From assembly GCA_964505215.1 (NCBI GenBank), contig CAZDGU010000015.1, positions 1-57,365 of the forward strand: DNA of 57,365 nt. The letters are read 5' to 3'. Shown here piece after piece: positions 9,457 through 17,481 of this stretch. The notes below the pieces were generated by a model that worked only from the letters and a program-made list of their open reading frames with translations, was not told where the DNA came from and searched no databases. The stretch's first letter is position 1. Each line of letters opens with the position of its first letter. Made by a program: the position numbers and the translations under genes. The DNA comes from Gracilimonas sp964505215. Its GTDB lineage: Bacteria; Bacteroidota; Rhodothermia; Balneolales; Balneolaceae.

Positions 9457-10608
9457 TCATTCAATCCACGAATAAGGATAGCCGGGATCGTCCAGCCGCA
9501 TGGCTTCTTCAGTTATGTACATCGGGTGAAAGGTGTCTATCATTACGGCATATTCGTCCGTTTCTTCTACTCCAATGCTGGCTTCTGCTTTTCCGGGCTG
9601 AGGACCGTGCGGAATACCTCCCGGGTGCAGCGTAATATCGGCATAACCAATGCCCTTGCGGCTCATAAAGTCACCTTCTACATAATAAATCATCTCATCC
9701 GAATCTACATTGGAGTGATTGTAAGGTGCGGGAATGGAGTCGGGGTGATAGTCGAATTTTCGCGGACAGAAGCTGCACACCACATAATTAGTACCTCTAA
9801 AAGTTTGATGCACCGGCGGCGGCTGATGAATGCGCCCGGTAATGGGCTCAAAATCTTTGATATTGAAAATCCATGGATATAAATATCCGTCCCACCCAAC
9901 CACATCGCAGGGATGATAGTCGAAAGTATAATGATGAAAACTGCCGCCTTTTTTTATGCGGACTTCAAACTCGCCTTCCTCAGGGAAAAACAGCTGCTCG
10001 GACGGCAATCTGAAATCCCGCTCACAAAAGGGTGAATTCTCCATAAACTGCCCCATCTCAGAAAGATAGCGCTTCGGAAATTCTATAGGCCCGGTGGATT
10101 CGGTACATAGAAACCGATTTTCGTCCGTCTCAAAATTCATTTGGTAGGTAGTTCCGCGAGGCAGGAAAATATAATCGCCGTAGCCAAAATCGAGCCGGCC
10201 AAAAACGGATTGAATATGACCTTCGCCTTCGTGAATAAAAAGCAGCTCGTCATGTTCTCCGTTGCGGTAAAAATAATCCATGCTGTCGGTAGGTCGGGCA
10301 ATGCCAATTTGCACATCGTTGTTAAACATCAGCACTTTTCGTCCGGTTATGGGATCGCCACCAGCGGGCACATCCCGGGTTTTTAATAACCGATGGCGCA
10401 GTACTTTTTCATCTGCCTTTTTAACCGAAATCTCCGCCCCTTCTTCTATTTTCACCACCCGCGTGGGCATGTGATGGTGATATAGCAGCGAGCTGTTTCC
10501 GTGAAAACCTTCGGCTCCAAAAAGCTCTTCGGTATATAATTCTCCATCCGGGCGGCGAAAAACAGTATGCCTTTTATGCGGAATTTCTCCTAATGCGTGA
10601 TAATACAT
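9457..10608 (-). CDS. hmgA: homogentisate 1,2-dioxygenase
   Basis: 383 residues. It opens the ring of homogentisate with O2 to give maleylacetoacetate in tyrosine catabolism. Segments typical of the family: PHKRHTVFRRPDGELYTEEL at the N terminus, PRGTTYQMNF, a cupin core with PPPVHQTFRGTNYVVCSF, and DEMIYYVEGDF with SRKGIGYADITLHPGGIPHGP, containing iron-ligand candidates His and Glu. This is the shorter bacterial form rather than the roughly 440-residue proteobacterial/animal form. It lies 66 bp downstream of hppD on the same strand, so the two are probably one transcript acting in sequence. Maleylacetoacetate isomerase and fumarylacetoacetase are not in the window. Confidence 0.92.
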   Translation of the reverse strand: MYYHALGEIPHKRHTVFRRPDGELYTEELFGAEGFHGNSSLLYHHHMPTRVVKIEEGAEISVKKADEKVLRHRLLKTRDVPAGGDPITGRKVLMFNNDVQIGIARPTDSMDYFYRNGEHDELLFIHEGEGHIQSVFGRLDFGYGDYIFLPRGTTYQMNFETDENRFLCTESTGPIEFPKRYLSEMGQFMENSPFCERDFRLPSEQLFFPEEGEFEVRIKKGGSFHHYTFDYHPCDVVGWDGYLYPWIFNIKDFEPITGRIHQPPPVHQTFRGTNYVVCSFCPRKFDYHPDSIPAPYNHSNVDSDEMIYYVEGDFMSRKGIGYADITLHPGGIPHGPQPGKAEASIGVEETDEYAVMIDTFHPMYITEEAMRLDDPGYPYSWIE

Positions 10609-10674
10609 AATGTTTCATTTTGAGTTTTAGAATGTTAAGTGGCTAATTTCATTTAACATTCAAGCATTTATAAT

Positions 10675-11811
10675 TTACAGATTGCCTCTTAAATCCTGCT
10701 CGCGCTCGATGGCCTCAAAAAGTGCTTTAAAATTACCTTTTCCAAAACCACGAGCTCCTTTTCGCTGAATAATTTCATAAAACAAAGTTGGGCGATCTAC
10801 CACCGGCTTACTGAAAATTTGCAACAGATAGCCTTCATCATCCCGGTCAACCAAAATGCCTAAATCAGCCAGCTTGTCGATAGGTTCATCAATTTTACCC
10901 ACGCGTTCTTCCAGCTCTTCGTAATAGGTAGTGGGCACTTTCAGAAATTCAAGTCCCCGATCTCTCAGCTGCGTTACCGTGCCAATAATATCGCCGGTAA
11001 GCAGTGCTACGTGCTGGACGCCGGGACCTTCAAAAAAGTCCAGAAACTCTTCAATTTGAGACTTCTTTTTACCTTCTGCCGGCTCGTTGATGGGAAACTT
11101 AATCATACCGCGCCCTCCGGCCATTACCCGGCTCATCAAAGCGGAGTATTCTGTGGAAATATCCTTGTCATCAAAGCTAATGTATTGCGTAAAGCCCAGC
11201 ACATCGCGATAAAAATCTACCCAATGGTTCATCTTGCCCAGCTCTACATTTCCCACGCAATGATCTACGAATTCAACCCCCACCGATGTTGTCTTAAGCA
11301 CACTTTCTTTGGGTTGAAAGCCGGGCATGAAGATTCCGTTATATTCCGAACGGTCTATGAAGGAATGAATTACATCGCCGTAGGTTTTTATAGCCGCTTT
11401 GCGAATCACTCCATGCTCATCTTTTAAATCATGTGGCTCCAAAACCGCCTCTGCCCCACGCTTTATAGATTCTGAAAATGCCCGATCTACATCTTCTACC
11501 TGCATGGCAATATCTTTGATGCCATCCCCATGCCGGTGCACAAATTTTGAGATGGGCGAGCTGCTGTTAAGCGGAGCCGAAAGTACAAACCGAATATTTC
11601 CCTGCTCCAAATAATATGAAGCCCGATCTCTCACTCCGGTTTCCAGTCCGGAATAGGCCTTCAGCTCAAACCCAAAAGTGGTGATGTAATAATGGGCAGC
11701 CTGCCTGGCGTTGCTTACATAATGCTCTACATAATCCACGTCTTGAAGTCCTAAATGGTCTTCAAATTTTTCTTCTATAGGTCGTTCAAGAGTTCCCGAT
11801 GTTTTTGACAT
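10675..11811 (-). CDS. hppD: 4-hydroxyphenylpyruvate dioxygenase
   Basis: 378 residues. It converts 4-hydroxyphenylpyruvate to homogentisate in tyrosine degradation. It has two vicinal-oxygen-chelate repeats: the N-terminal DYVEHYVSNARQAAHYYITT and the C-terminal catalytic repeat VEFVDHCVGNVELGKM, with ligand His, followed by GPGVQHVALLTGDI (second His) and LFYEIIQRKGARGFGKGNF (Glu ligand and C-terminal gate helix). All three iron ligands are present. It is the first gene of the hppD-hmgA unit. Upstream at 11861-11875 lies an AAGCGCTT-centred palindrome also found ahead of paaA and paaH, suggesting shared control. Confidence 0.95.
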   Translation of the reverse strand: MSKTSGTLERPIEEKFEDHLGLQDVDYVEHYVSNARQAAHYYITTFGFELKAYSGLETGVRDRASYYLEQGNIRFVLSAPLNSSSPISKFVHRHGDGIKDIAMQVEDVDRAFSESIKRGAEAVLEPHDLKDEHGVIRKAAIKTYGDVIHSFIDRSEYNGIFMPGFQPKESVLKTTSVGVEFVDHCVGNVELGKMNHWVDFYRDVLGFTQYISFDDKDISTEYSALMSRVMAGGRGMIKFPINEPAEGKKKSQIEEFLDFFEGPGVQHVALLTGDIIGTVTQLRDRGLEFLKVPTTYYEELEERVGKIDEPIDKLADLGILVDRDDEGYLLQIFSKPVVDRPTLFYEIIQRKGARGFGKGNFKALFEAIEREQDLRGNL

Positions 11812-11860
11812 AGCACTTTCTCACAGTTTTATTTATGATTACAACCGAATAATACAAAAT

Positions 11861-11875
11861 AAAAAAGCGCTTCCA
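11861..11875. promoter_or_regulatory. AAGCGCTT-centred operator candidate, hppD side
   Basis: Plus strand reads AAAAAAGCGCTTCCA; the centre AAGCGCTT (11865-11872) is a perfect palindrome of the LacI/GntR operator type. It lies about 55 bp upstream of the hppD start. The same 12-13 bases recur before paaA (12219-12232) and, with one change, before paaH (17828-17841). Confidence 0.5.
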
Positions 11876-11961
11876 TAAAATGAAAATTTGTGCTCATTGC
11901 TTTTTAGAAAATTGAACTCTTATACTCGTTCCGGAGCAGTAATCAAGTGGCAGGCTCATTA

Positions 11962-12026
11962 GATGTCAGGGAAGCTGGAGCTTCCCTGACTGCGTCACAA
12001 AGATGGACGCTCGCAACGAGGGTAAA
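11962..12026. repeat. REP-like repeat, diverged copy
   Basis: The first hairpin is CAGGGAAGC-TGGA-GCTTCCCTG, a 9-bp perfect stem with different sequence but the same loop type as the copies at 6567 and 12087. The second hairpin is degenerate, ending in CTCGCAACGAGG. Keeping the loop and AACGAG tail while both stem sides change together marks it as the same family, maintained by structure. Confidence 0.7.
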
Positions 12027-12086
12027 TCTGTGTTATCTGCGCAATCCCTGTAATCCGTGATTCAAAATACAGAAATACAAATAACT

Positions 12087-12163
12087 GGAAGCTCCCCAAT
12101 TTAAAACATGCGAAGCTGGAGCTTCGGGGACTGCATTGCTAAGCCGGAGCTTAGCAACGAGAA
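12087..12163. repeat. REP-like double-hairpin repeat, copy 2
   Basis: Nearly identical over some 75 bp to 6567-6642, in the same orientation: GAAGC-TGGA-GCTTC and GCTAAGC-CGGA-GCTTAGC hairpins, then AACGAGAA. With the diverged copy just before it, this fills most of the 440-bp gap between the divergent hppD and paaA genes, leaving promoters squeezed at either end. Confidence 0.8.
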
Positions 12164-12218
12164 GAAGAATCGATTTCACTTCCCGAACTACTCTTTTTAA
12201 ATTCCTGTTAAAGATATT

Positions 12219-12232
12219 AAAAGCGCTTCCAA
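12219..12232. promoter_or_regulatory. AAGCGCTT-centred operator candidate, paaA side
   Basis: AAAAGCGCTTCCAA with the perfect palindrome AAGCGCTT at 12221-12228, ending about 20 bp before the paaA ATG, where a repressor could block transcription or initiation. It matches the hppD-side site over at least 12 consecutive bases. Confidence 0.5.
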
Positions 12233-12251
12233 AAAATACTATATTCCCATT

Positions 12252-13196
12252 ATGGAAAAGCAAGAAAAGTTAGACGAATTTCAAGCCCGCATTGAAGCGG
12301 GAGAAAAGATTGAACCCAAAGACTGGATGCCCGAACGGTATCGCCAGCAGCTTATTCGAATGATGAGCCAGCACGCTCATTCCGAAATTGTAGGCATGCT
12401 GCCCGAAGGCAACTGGATTGAACGGGCTCCTTCCCTAAAAAGAAAGCTCGTGCTTCTGGCAAAAGTGCAAGATGAAGCCGGACACGGACTGTACCTATAC
12501 AGCGCCACCGAAACGCTGGGAATAAGTCGGGCTGAACTGGTAGATCAGTATTTGTACGGCAAGGCTAAATATTCCAGTATTTTCAATTATCCCACCATGA
12601 CCTACGCCGACATTTGTGCCATCGGCTGGCTGGTTGACGGCGCGGCTATTGTGAATCAAACCATGCTGGCACGCTCGTCTTATGGTCCGTATTCTCGGGC
12701 TAATGTTCGCATTTGTAAAGAAGAAAGTTTTCACAAAAAACAAGGCTATGAGATGTTAGCCAAAATGGCTGCCGGAACGCCTGAACAGCGTAAAATGGCC
12801 CAGGATTCAGTAAATCGCTGGTGGTGGCCAAGTTTAATGATGTTTGGCCCGCACGATTCCGACTCACCCAACAGCGCCGAGCTTATTAAATGGCAGGTGA
12901 AATTGAAAACCAATGATGAACTTCGTCAGCATTTTGTGGATCGCATGGTGATGGAAGCCAAAGCCATTAATCTTGAACTTCCGGATCCGAATCTCACCTA
13001 TAATGAAGAAACCGGCCACTGGGATTTCGGCGAAATTGACTGGGATGAGTTCTGGGACGTAGTAAAAGGAAACGGCATTATGAATCGCAAGCGGATGAAA
13101 GACCGCCGCGCCGCTCACGAAAACGGAGCATGGGTTCGTGAAGCGGCCGCCGAATATGCACGGAAGAAGAAATTACGACAGGAAAAAGCATCTTAG
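12252..13196 (+). CDS. paaA: 1,2-phenylacetyl-CoA epoxidase, catalytic subunit PaaA
   Basis: 314 residues. Catalytic diiron subunit of the multicomponent monooxygenase that epoxidises the ring of phenylacetyl-CoA. Recognisable stretches are DWMPERYRQQLIRMMSQHAHSEI, PEGNWIERAPSLKRKLVLLAKVQDEAGHGLYLY (ExxH ligands in DEAGH), KEESFHKKQGYEML (second ExxH) and NRWWWPSLMMFGPHDSDSP. It heads a series in the usual order A, B, C, D, G, here interrupted between B and C by a toxin-antitoxin pair. A shared palindrome lies just upstream. PaaE, the electron-transfer reductase needed by the complex, is not in this window. Confidence 0.96.
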   Translation: MEKQEKLDEFQARIEAGEKIEPKDWMPERYRQQLIRMMSQHAHSEIVGMLPEGNWIERAPSLKRKLVLLAKVQDEAGHGLYLYSATETLGISRAELVDQYLYGKAKYSSIFNYPTMTYADICAIGWLVDGAAIVNQTMLARSSYGPYSRANVRICKEESFHKKQGYEMLAKMAAGTPEQRKMAQDSVNRWWWPSLMMFGPHDSDSPNSAELIKWQVKLKTNDELRQHFVDRMVMEAKAINLELPDPNLTYNEETGHWDFGEIDWDEFWDVVKGNGIMNRKRMKDRRAAHENGAWVREAAAEYARKKKLRQEKAS

Positions 13197-13200
13197 GAAG

Positions 13201-13243
13201 AGGATTCAGAACTAAGAATTCTTACAATTGAGTTCTGAATCCT
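13201..13243. repeat. class B intergenic hairpin (ATTCAGAA), gene-less copy
   Basis: AGGATTCAGAACT (13201-13213) and AGTTCTGAATCCT (13231-13243) form a perfect 13-bp inverted repeat around a 17-base loop, directly after the paaA stop. The same words surround the four-helix-bundle gene at 25090 and recur at 24886-24935. The stem could be cut by RNase III or slow decay between paaA and paaB messages. Confidence 0.75.
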
Positions 13244-13291
13244 GACTCCTGTATTCTCTTATAAATCTTTCAACAATGAACAGGATATTTA

Positions 13292-13594
13292 ATGTCTAAC
13301 GAAACTAACAAAAACAACTGGCCCCTTTGGGAAGTTTTTACGCAGCCTAAATCAGGAAAGCCGCATGAACATGCCGGCAGCCTGCACGCTCCCGATGAGG
13401 AAATGGCGCTGCAAAATGCACGCGATACCTACGCTCGCCGTAACGAAGGCGTTAGTATTTGGGTGGTTGAGTCGAAACACATCACCGCGTCCACTCCCGA
13501 AGATATGGGACCGTTTTTTGATCCGGCCAACGACAAACCGTATCGCCACCCGCAGTTTTACAGCGTGCCCCGGGCTGTTAAGAAGCGGTCTTAG
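13292..13594 (+). CDS. paaB: 1,2-phenylacetyl-CoA epoxidase subunit PaaB
   Basis: 100 residues. Small structural subunit of the phenylacetyl-CoA epoxidase, which bridges A-C pairs. The family signature is visible: WPLWEVFTQPKSGKPHEHAGSLHAPD, ALQNARDTYARRNEGVSIWVV and the C-terminal FDPANDKPYRHPQFYSVP. Full length for the family. It lies 95 bp after paaA, with a class B hairpin between, and is followed by a class C repeat and then a toxin-antitoxin pair before paaC. Confidence 0.95.
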   Translation: MSNETNKNNWPLWEVFTQPKSGKPHEHAGSLHAPDEEMALQNARDTYARRNEGVSIWVVESKHITASTPEDMGPFFDPANDKPYRHPQFYSVPRAVKKRS

Positions 13595-13632
13595 TGGTCG
13601 TTATTGGTTAATCGCTATTGGGCATTAACTTT
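13594..13632. repeat. class C intergenic repeat (GGTTATTGGTTAAT), gene-less copy
   Basis: The segment after the paaB stop contains GTTATTGGTTAATCGCTATTGG, the vocabulary found at 20751-20791, 21256-21276 and 22013-22051. It is shorter and less symmetric than those copies. Confidence 0.5.
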
Positions 13633-13682
13633 TTATATTATTGACAATTAGCTCAGAATTATACTTTCCCTAACAAATTGGA

Positions 13683-13871
13683 ATGATTATGGAAACAACT
13701 ATTGATAAAAAACGCATTATAAAAGCGATGCAGGAATTGCCGGAAGATGCAACTATTGAGCAGGCCATGTATAAGCTTTATGTACTGGATCAGGTGAGTA
13801 AAGCTCTAAGTGAACCACGTGATAAAATTCCACATGATGAGGTTAAAAAACAGCTTCTAAATAAAAGCTAA
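13683..13871 (+). CDS. antitoxin of a RelE/ParE-type module
   Basis: 62 residues (an ATG two codons in, at 13689, is equally possible). Small, charged and helical, with DKKRIIKAMQELPEDATIEQAMYKLYVLDQVSKAL and a C-terminal HDEVKKQLL tail. This is the look of short antitoxins commonly paired with ParE toxins, where the C-terminal HEEVKKRL-like tail recurs. Its stop codon overlaps the toxin start by one base (TAATG), giving coupled translation. It sits inside the paa series between paaB and paaC. It should neutralise the neighbouring toxin and repress the pair. Confidence 0.8.
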   Translation: MIMETTIDKKRIIKAMQELPEDATIEQAMYKLYVLDQVSKALSEPRDKIPHDEVKKQLLNKS

Positions 13872-14173
13872 TGCCAACAATTGTTTGGAATCCTCAGGCT
13901 TATAATAATCTTCAATCTATCCAACGGTTTTATAGAGAAGAAGGTGTTGAAGAAGATATTATTGAAAATCTGTTATACGGGATTTTTAGTTCAATTGAGA
14001 GATTAGTTAGTCATCCTTTATCCGGTAGAGTGGTTCCAGAAATAAATGATCCAAATTTTAGAGAAATTATTTGGAACAACACTTGGAGAATCATTTATAT
14101 GCCTCCTAACAGCGCAGATGATCTGATTGAAATAATGAATGTATTACATACTGCCCAAAATTTAGGCAGTTGA
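13871..14173 (+). CDS. RelE/ParE-family toxin
   Basis: 100 residues with the ParE fold signature: WNPQAYNNLQSIQRFY at the N terminus, RLVSHPLSGRVVPEI, and the C-terminal strand FREIIWNNTWRIIYM followed by IEIMNVLHTAQNL. Family members poison DNA gyrase or cut ribosome-bound mRNA; which applies cannot be read from sequence. It is coupled to its antitoxin by the TAATG overlap. paaC begins 23 bp after the toxin stop, so paaC expression must tolerate, or depend on, transcription through the pair. Confidence 0.85.
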   Translation: MPTIVWNPQAYNNLQSIQRFYREEGVEEDIIENLLYGIFSSIERLVSHPLSGRVVPEINDPNFREIIWNNTWRIIYMPPNSADDLIEIMNVLHTAQNLGS

Positions 14174-14196
14174 ATAAAACACAATAAACTTTTGAT

Positions 14197-14979
14197 ATGA
14201 CAACTACCAAAGAATTAACCAAACAACAGGCCTTCCTAACCTACCTGCTTCGGCTGGCGGATGATCGTCTTATTTTGGGCCAGCGAATGTCGGAATGGTG
14301 CGGACACGGACCGGAGCTGGAGGAAGATCTGGCCATGGCAAATATTGCGTTAGATTTGATTGGACACGCCACGGCCCTGTACGAATATGCCGCTGAGATT
14401 GAAGACGAAGGCCATGATGAAGATTATTTTGCCTTTTTTCGGGATGATAGGGATTTCATAAATTTACAGCTTTGCGAGCTGCCCAAAGGTGATTTCGGTT
14501 TCACCATTGCCCGACTGTTTTTATTTAGCGCATTCAGCTATTTCCAATACGAAAAACTTAAAGAAGCTGCCGACGAACAGTTTGCCGGAATGATTGCCAA
14601 GCATCTGAAAGAAATCAAATATCACCTGCGGCATTCGCGTGAGTGGGTACTTCGGCTGGGTGATGGAACGGAAGAAAGCCATAGCCGAATTCAGGAGTCT
14701 TTTGATGAGCTCTGGATGTATCTGGATGAACTTTTTTATATGGATGAAGTAGATGCGCTGATGATAAAAGAACATCTCGGAATTGATTCATCTGACTTCA
14801 AAAACGAGTGGAAAAAACTGGTGGAAGACACCTTAACAGAAGCCACGCTCACGATTCCGGATTGGGATCAGTTTATGATGAGTGGCAGCCGAAAAGGAAT
14901 TCACACCGAATATTTAGGCCATATTTTAAATCAAATGCAGTTTCTGCGACGCTCATACCCCGATGCGGTGTGGAAGTAA
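14197..14979 (+). CDS. paaC: 1,2-phenylacetyl-CoA epoxidase subunit PaaC
   Basis: 260 residues. Structural ferritin-like subunit of the phenylacetyl-CoA epoxidase. Family stretches are YLLRLADDRLILGQRMSEWCGHGPELEEDLAMANIALDLIG near the N terminus, IARLFLFSAFSYFQY, KEIKYHLRHSREWVLRLGDGTEESHSR, and a C-terminal SRKGIHTEYLGHILNQMQFLRRSYP. Full length. It is separated from paaB by an inserted toxin-antitoxin pair but followed at 33 bp by paaD. Confidence 0.95.
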   Translation: MTTTKELTKQQAFLTYLLRLADDRLILGQRMSEWCGHGPELEEDLAMANIALDLIGHATALYEYAAEIEDEGHDEDYFAFFRDDRDFINLQLCELPKGDFGFTIARLFLFSAFSYFQYEKLKEAADEQFAGMIAKHLKEIKYHLRHSREWVLRLGDGTEESHSRIQESFDELWMYLDELFYMDEVDALMIKEHLGIDSSDFKNEWKKLVEDTLTEATLTIPDWDQFMMSGSRKGIHTEYLGHILNQMQFLRRSYPDAVWK

Positions 14980-15012
14980 ATTGAGTACTAAAATCTAACT
15001 GCTATCAAACCA

Positions 15013-15519
15013 ATGTCAACCGTACAGCTACATACTGAAGAGCAAATTTGGGAGTACCTGAAAGAGGTAACCGATCCCGAAATTCCGGTATTGAATATCG
15101 TGGAGATGGGAATTGCACGTCGGGTTGAAATGGATGATGGCGGGATTTTGGTGAAAATTACGCCCACCTATTCAGGCTGTCCAGCCATGAATGCCATTGA
15201 GAAGCTGGTAAATGAAAAGCTTGAGGAGCGTGGCGTTGAAAACTTTACGGTAAAGCTGGATTTTGCAGAAACCTGGACCACCGACTGGATGACGGAAGAG
15301 GCCAAAGTAAAGCTAAAAGAATATGGCATTGCTCCTCCCGAAAAAACAAACGATGAGGATGATTTCCTGAAAAGCCTGTCCGACACTAAAATCGTCCCCT
15401 GCCCTTTTTGTGATTCTTTTGAAACGGAGTTGGTAAGTCAATTTGGCTCAACGGCCTGTAAATCGCAATACTTTTGCAACGGCTGCCACCAGCCCTTCGA
15501 GCATTTTAAATGTATTTAA
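15013..15519 (+). CDS. paaD: PaaD, iron-sulfur/zinc accessory protein of the epoxidase
   Basis: 168 residues with two parts. The first is a MIP18/DUF59 domain (EVTDPEIPVLNIVEMGIARRVE, then ITPTYSGCPAMNAIE with its conserved Cys). The second is a C-terminal zinc ribbon (CPFCDSF, then CNGCHQPFEHFKC). PaaD is thought to help assemble iron or iron-sulfur centres of the epoxidase complex. All four ribbon cysteines are present. It follows paaC closely. After it, where paaE is often found, comes a decayed repeat and then paaG. Confidence 0.93.
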   Translation: MSTVQLHTEEQIWEYLKEVTDPEIPVLNIVEMGIARRVEMDDGGILVKITPTYSGCPAMNAIEKLVNEKLEERGVENFTVKLDFAETWTTDWMTEEAKVKLKEYGIAPPEKTNDEDDFLKSLSDTKIVPCPFCDSFETELVSQFGSTACKSQYFCNGCHQPFEHFKCI

Positions 15520-15529
15520 TCCGACCAGA

Positions 15530-15632
15530 AAACTCACAGAGACACGTGCAGTTTTATTTACTTTTGAAATGTGTTCTAAGACTATGCATATTCCCTCTCT
15601 GAAACTCCGCGCACTCCGTGGTAAATCATAAC
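15530..15632. repeat. class F intergenic repeat (CACAGAG / CTCCGTGG), gene-less
   Basis: CTCACAGAGACACG on the left and CCCTCTCTGAAACTCCGCG with CACTCCGTGG on the right are approximate inverted copies of one CACAGAG/CACGGAG-type word. It fills the 130-bp spacer between paaD and paaG and belongs, by layout, with the other low-complexity inverted families of this window. Confidence 0.45.
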
Positions 15633-15649
15633 AAAATCCTCGCAATCTC

Positions 15650-16429
15650 GTGCTAACCACTGAACTTACCAACGGCATTTTCACCATCACCCTAAACCGA
15701 CCGGATAAGCTGAACAGCTTTGTTTTTAAAATGGGAGAACAGTTTAAAGAGGCTCTGATGCAGGCTGAAATCAACCCAAAAATTCGATGTGTTTTATTAA
15801 CGGGAACGGGACGCGCGTTTTGTGCCGGTCAGGATTTGGCCGAAGCCACAGAAGTTTCAAACGATCCTGAACGTGATCTCAGCGAGATTGTACATCACAC
15901 CTATATTCCCATTATTGAAGGCATTTGCGGACTGGAAAAGCCGGTGGTTTGCGCTGTAAACGGAACGGCAGCCGGAGCCGGAGCCAACATCGCCCTTGCC
16001 TGCGATATTGTAATTGCCAGCGATGAAGCCAAATTCATTCAATCTTTTTCTCAAATAGGATTGATTCCCGACAGTGGCGGAACGTATATTTTGCCGCGAT
16101 TAATTGGCCGGGCCCGGGCTACCGCACTCACTTTTTTGGGTGAAAAAATATCCGCTAAAGAAGCCGTGGAAATGGGCATGATTTGGAAGTCTTATCCCGC
16201 CGATTCTTTTTTGGATGAAGCCAAAGCCCTAGCCTCAAAATTAGCCAAAATGCCCACCAAAGGCTTGGGTTTAACTAAACGCGGATTCAACGTCGGCCTT
16301 ACCAATACGCTGGAAGAGCAGCTAAAGCTGGAAGCCAAACTCCAGGCCGAAGCCGGCCAAACCCACGATTATAACGAAGGCGTGCAGGCATTCATGGAAA
16401 AACGAAAGCCGGCGTTTGAGGGACATTAA
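15650..16429 (+). CDS. paaG: 1,2-epoxyphenylacetyl-CoA isomerase (enoyl-CoA hydratase family)
   Basis: 259 residues of the crotonase fold. PaaG isomerises the ring epoxide to oxepin-CoA. Seen: LNRPDKLNSF, the oxyanion-hole segment AFCAGQDLAE, NGTAAGAGANIALACDIVIAS, and IGLIPDSGGTYILPRLIGRARA, the form typical of PaaG with the catalytic Asp in PDSGG rather than the Glu of hydratases. The start is GTG at 15650; the next in-frame ATG would cut into the first strand. Its stop overlaps by four bases the end of a minus-strand remnant. Confidence 0.9.
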   Translation: MLTTELTNGIFTITLNRPDKLNSFVFKMGEQFKEALMQAEINPKIRCVLLTGTGRAFCAGQDLAEATEVSNDPERDLSEIVHHTYIPIIEGICGLEKPVVCAVNGTAAGAGANIALACDIVIASDEAKFIQSFSQIGLIPDSGGTYILPRLIGRARATALTFLGEKISAKEAVEMGMIWKSYPADSFLDEAKALASKLAKMPTKGLGLTKRGFNVGLTNTLEEQLKLEAKLQAEAGQTHDYNEGVQAFMEKRKPAFEGH

Positions 16430-16776
16430 TTCTTGTTTACTCTGAAAGCTCTGACGACCTGACTTCCAATTTCAATAAAAAAATAAGTGTTCCCTTTTTT
16501 GGCAAAAGAGTGGGCTACTAAAGGCACTTTAACAGAGTGATAATATTCTTTACCGGAAGCGGAATAGAAATCAAGGTAATCTGTTCGTTGGAGAGCTTTT
16601 ACACCATTGTTAAAGGTTTTAAGAATTAAAGTATCTTGGTGAATCTGAATATCTGTTAGTTCATGCTCCATACTTGGAGCTTTTGCTCTGAGCGTACCAT
16701 CCGATAGTATTTCCGGAGTTGCTAAAGGGAAATCTACCTTATCTATCGTTTGGACGGTTTTTTTTACTTTCCTTTG
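16426..16776 (-). pseudogene. 5'-truncated gene remnant, possibly a beta-propeller C-terminus
   Basis: The minus-strand frame is open from 16776 to 16426 (117 codons). The only ATG, at 16671, lies in its middle, and coding-like sequence continues upstream of it (DKVDFPLATPEILSDGTLRA) to a stop at 16777-16779. The protein text, YLDFYSASGKEYYHSVKVP then FFIEIGSQVVRAFRVN, resembles the last blades of bacterial 6-bladed propellers, but I do not recognise a family securely. It appears to have lost its 5' end at the same point as the divergent DUF4260 remnant. An 81-residue protein from 16671 remains possible. Confidence 0.45.
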
Positions 16777-16797
16777 TTATCAAAATAAAAAAGGTAA

Positions 16798-17061
16798 CTG
16801 GCTTTTTTCCTTCCGGATATTTCCTTTGCCGCCTACCTCATCAACACAAAAGTGGGTTCCTTATTTTATAACCTGTTGCACCATAAAGGATTGATGGTCG
16901 GACTGATTTTAGCCGGATATTTTGGTGAAATTAACTGGCTGTCAGCCCTTGGTATGGTATTCCTCGCACATGCTTCTTTTGATCGTGTATTTGGCTACGG
17001 CCTGAAATTTCCAGACAATTTTAAGCATACGCATTTAGGGAAGATTGGCCCAAAAAATTAA
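16798..17061 (+). pseudogene. N-terminally truncated DUF4260 membrane protein
   Basis: In frame from 16798 the reading is LAFFLPDISFAAYLINTKVG, then YNLLHHKGLMVGLILAGYFG, FLAHASFDRVFGYGLKFP and HTHLGKIG. These are the last two to three helices and conserved tail of DUF4260 proteins, normally about 115-120 residues. There is no ATG, only GTG at 16852, and a stop at 16795-16797, so roughly the first 30 residues are missing. A shorter product from GTG 16852 (69 residues) would begin inside a helix. I therefore call it a remnant. Confidence 0.6.
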
Positions 17062-17481
17062 TCATACCTCGTCCAATCCAATTACGAATTCCGAATACGC
17101 TGTATTTTCGATTCCTCTCAAAAACCTTTTATCCGCAGTATAGAATCTTCCATCATATTCGACAGCCAAGGCCAAATAACATGCATCATACTGGGTGACT
17201 GGAAAACGAGTGGATATAAAAAATACTTCCCTACTCAGTTTTTCATAAGGGATGGTAATGAAAGGCAGGTTTCTTATGATTGAAAAAACTTCTTCAGCCC
17301 CTGGAATATCCAACTCTCTTCTCCGCACCTTTTTCGATAAAATATTATCTATCTCAATTAAAAAAAGATCCGGGACCACAAAGTTATCTAATTCGGCAAA
17401 AAACCGGCGTGCATTTTCACTCCCTTCTTCCGGTAAAAACCACTTTACGGCAAAGCAGGCATCAATTACGGGCACCTTCAC
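17062..17481 (-). CDS. vapC: VapC-type PIN-domain ribonuclease toxin
   Basis: 139 residues beginning with GTG at 17481. PIN-domain acidic residues are visible: Asp in VPVIDACFAVKWFLPEE, Glu in LFLIEIDNIL, Asp in VTQYDACYLALA and Asp in FYTADKRFLR. Such toxins cut tRNA or rRNA with Mg2+. Its start overlaps the antitoxin stop by four bases (GTGA), so the two are translationally coupled. It lies between the DUF4260 remnant and paaH and is transcribed against the paa genes. Confidence 0.9.
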   Translation of the reverse strand: MKVPVIDACFAVKWFLPEEGSENARRFFAELDNFVVPDLFLIEIDNILSKKVRRRELDIPGAEEVFSIIRNLPFITIPYEKLSREVFFISTRFPVTQYDACYLALAVEYDGRFYTADKRFLRGIENTAYSEFVIGLDEV

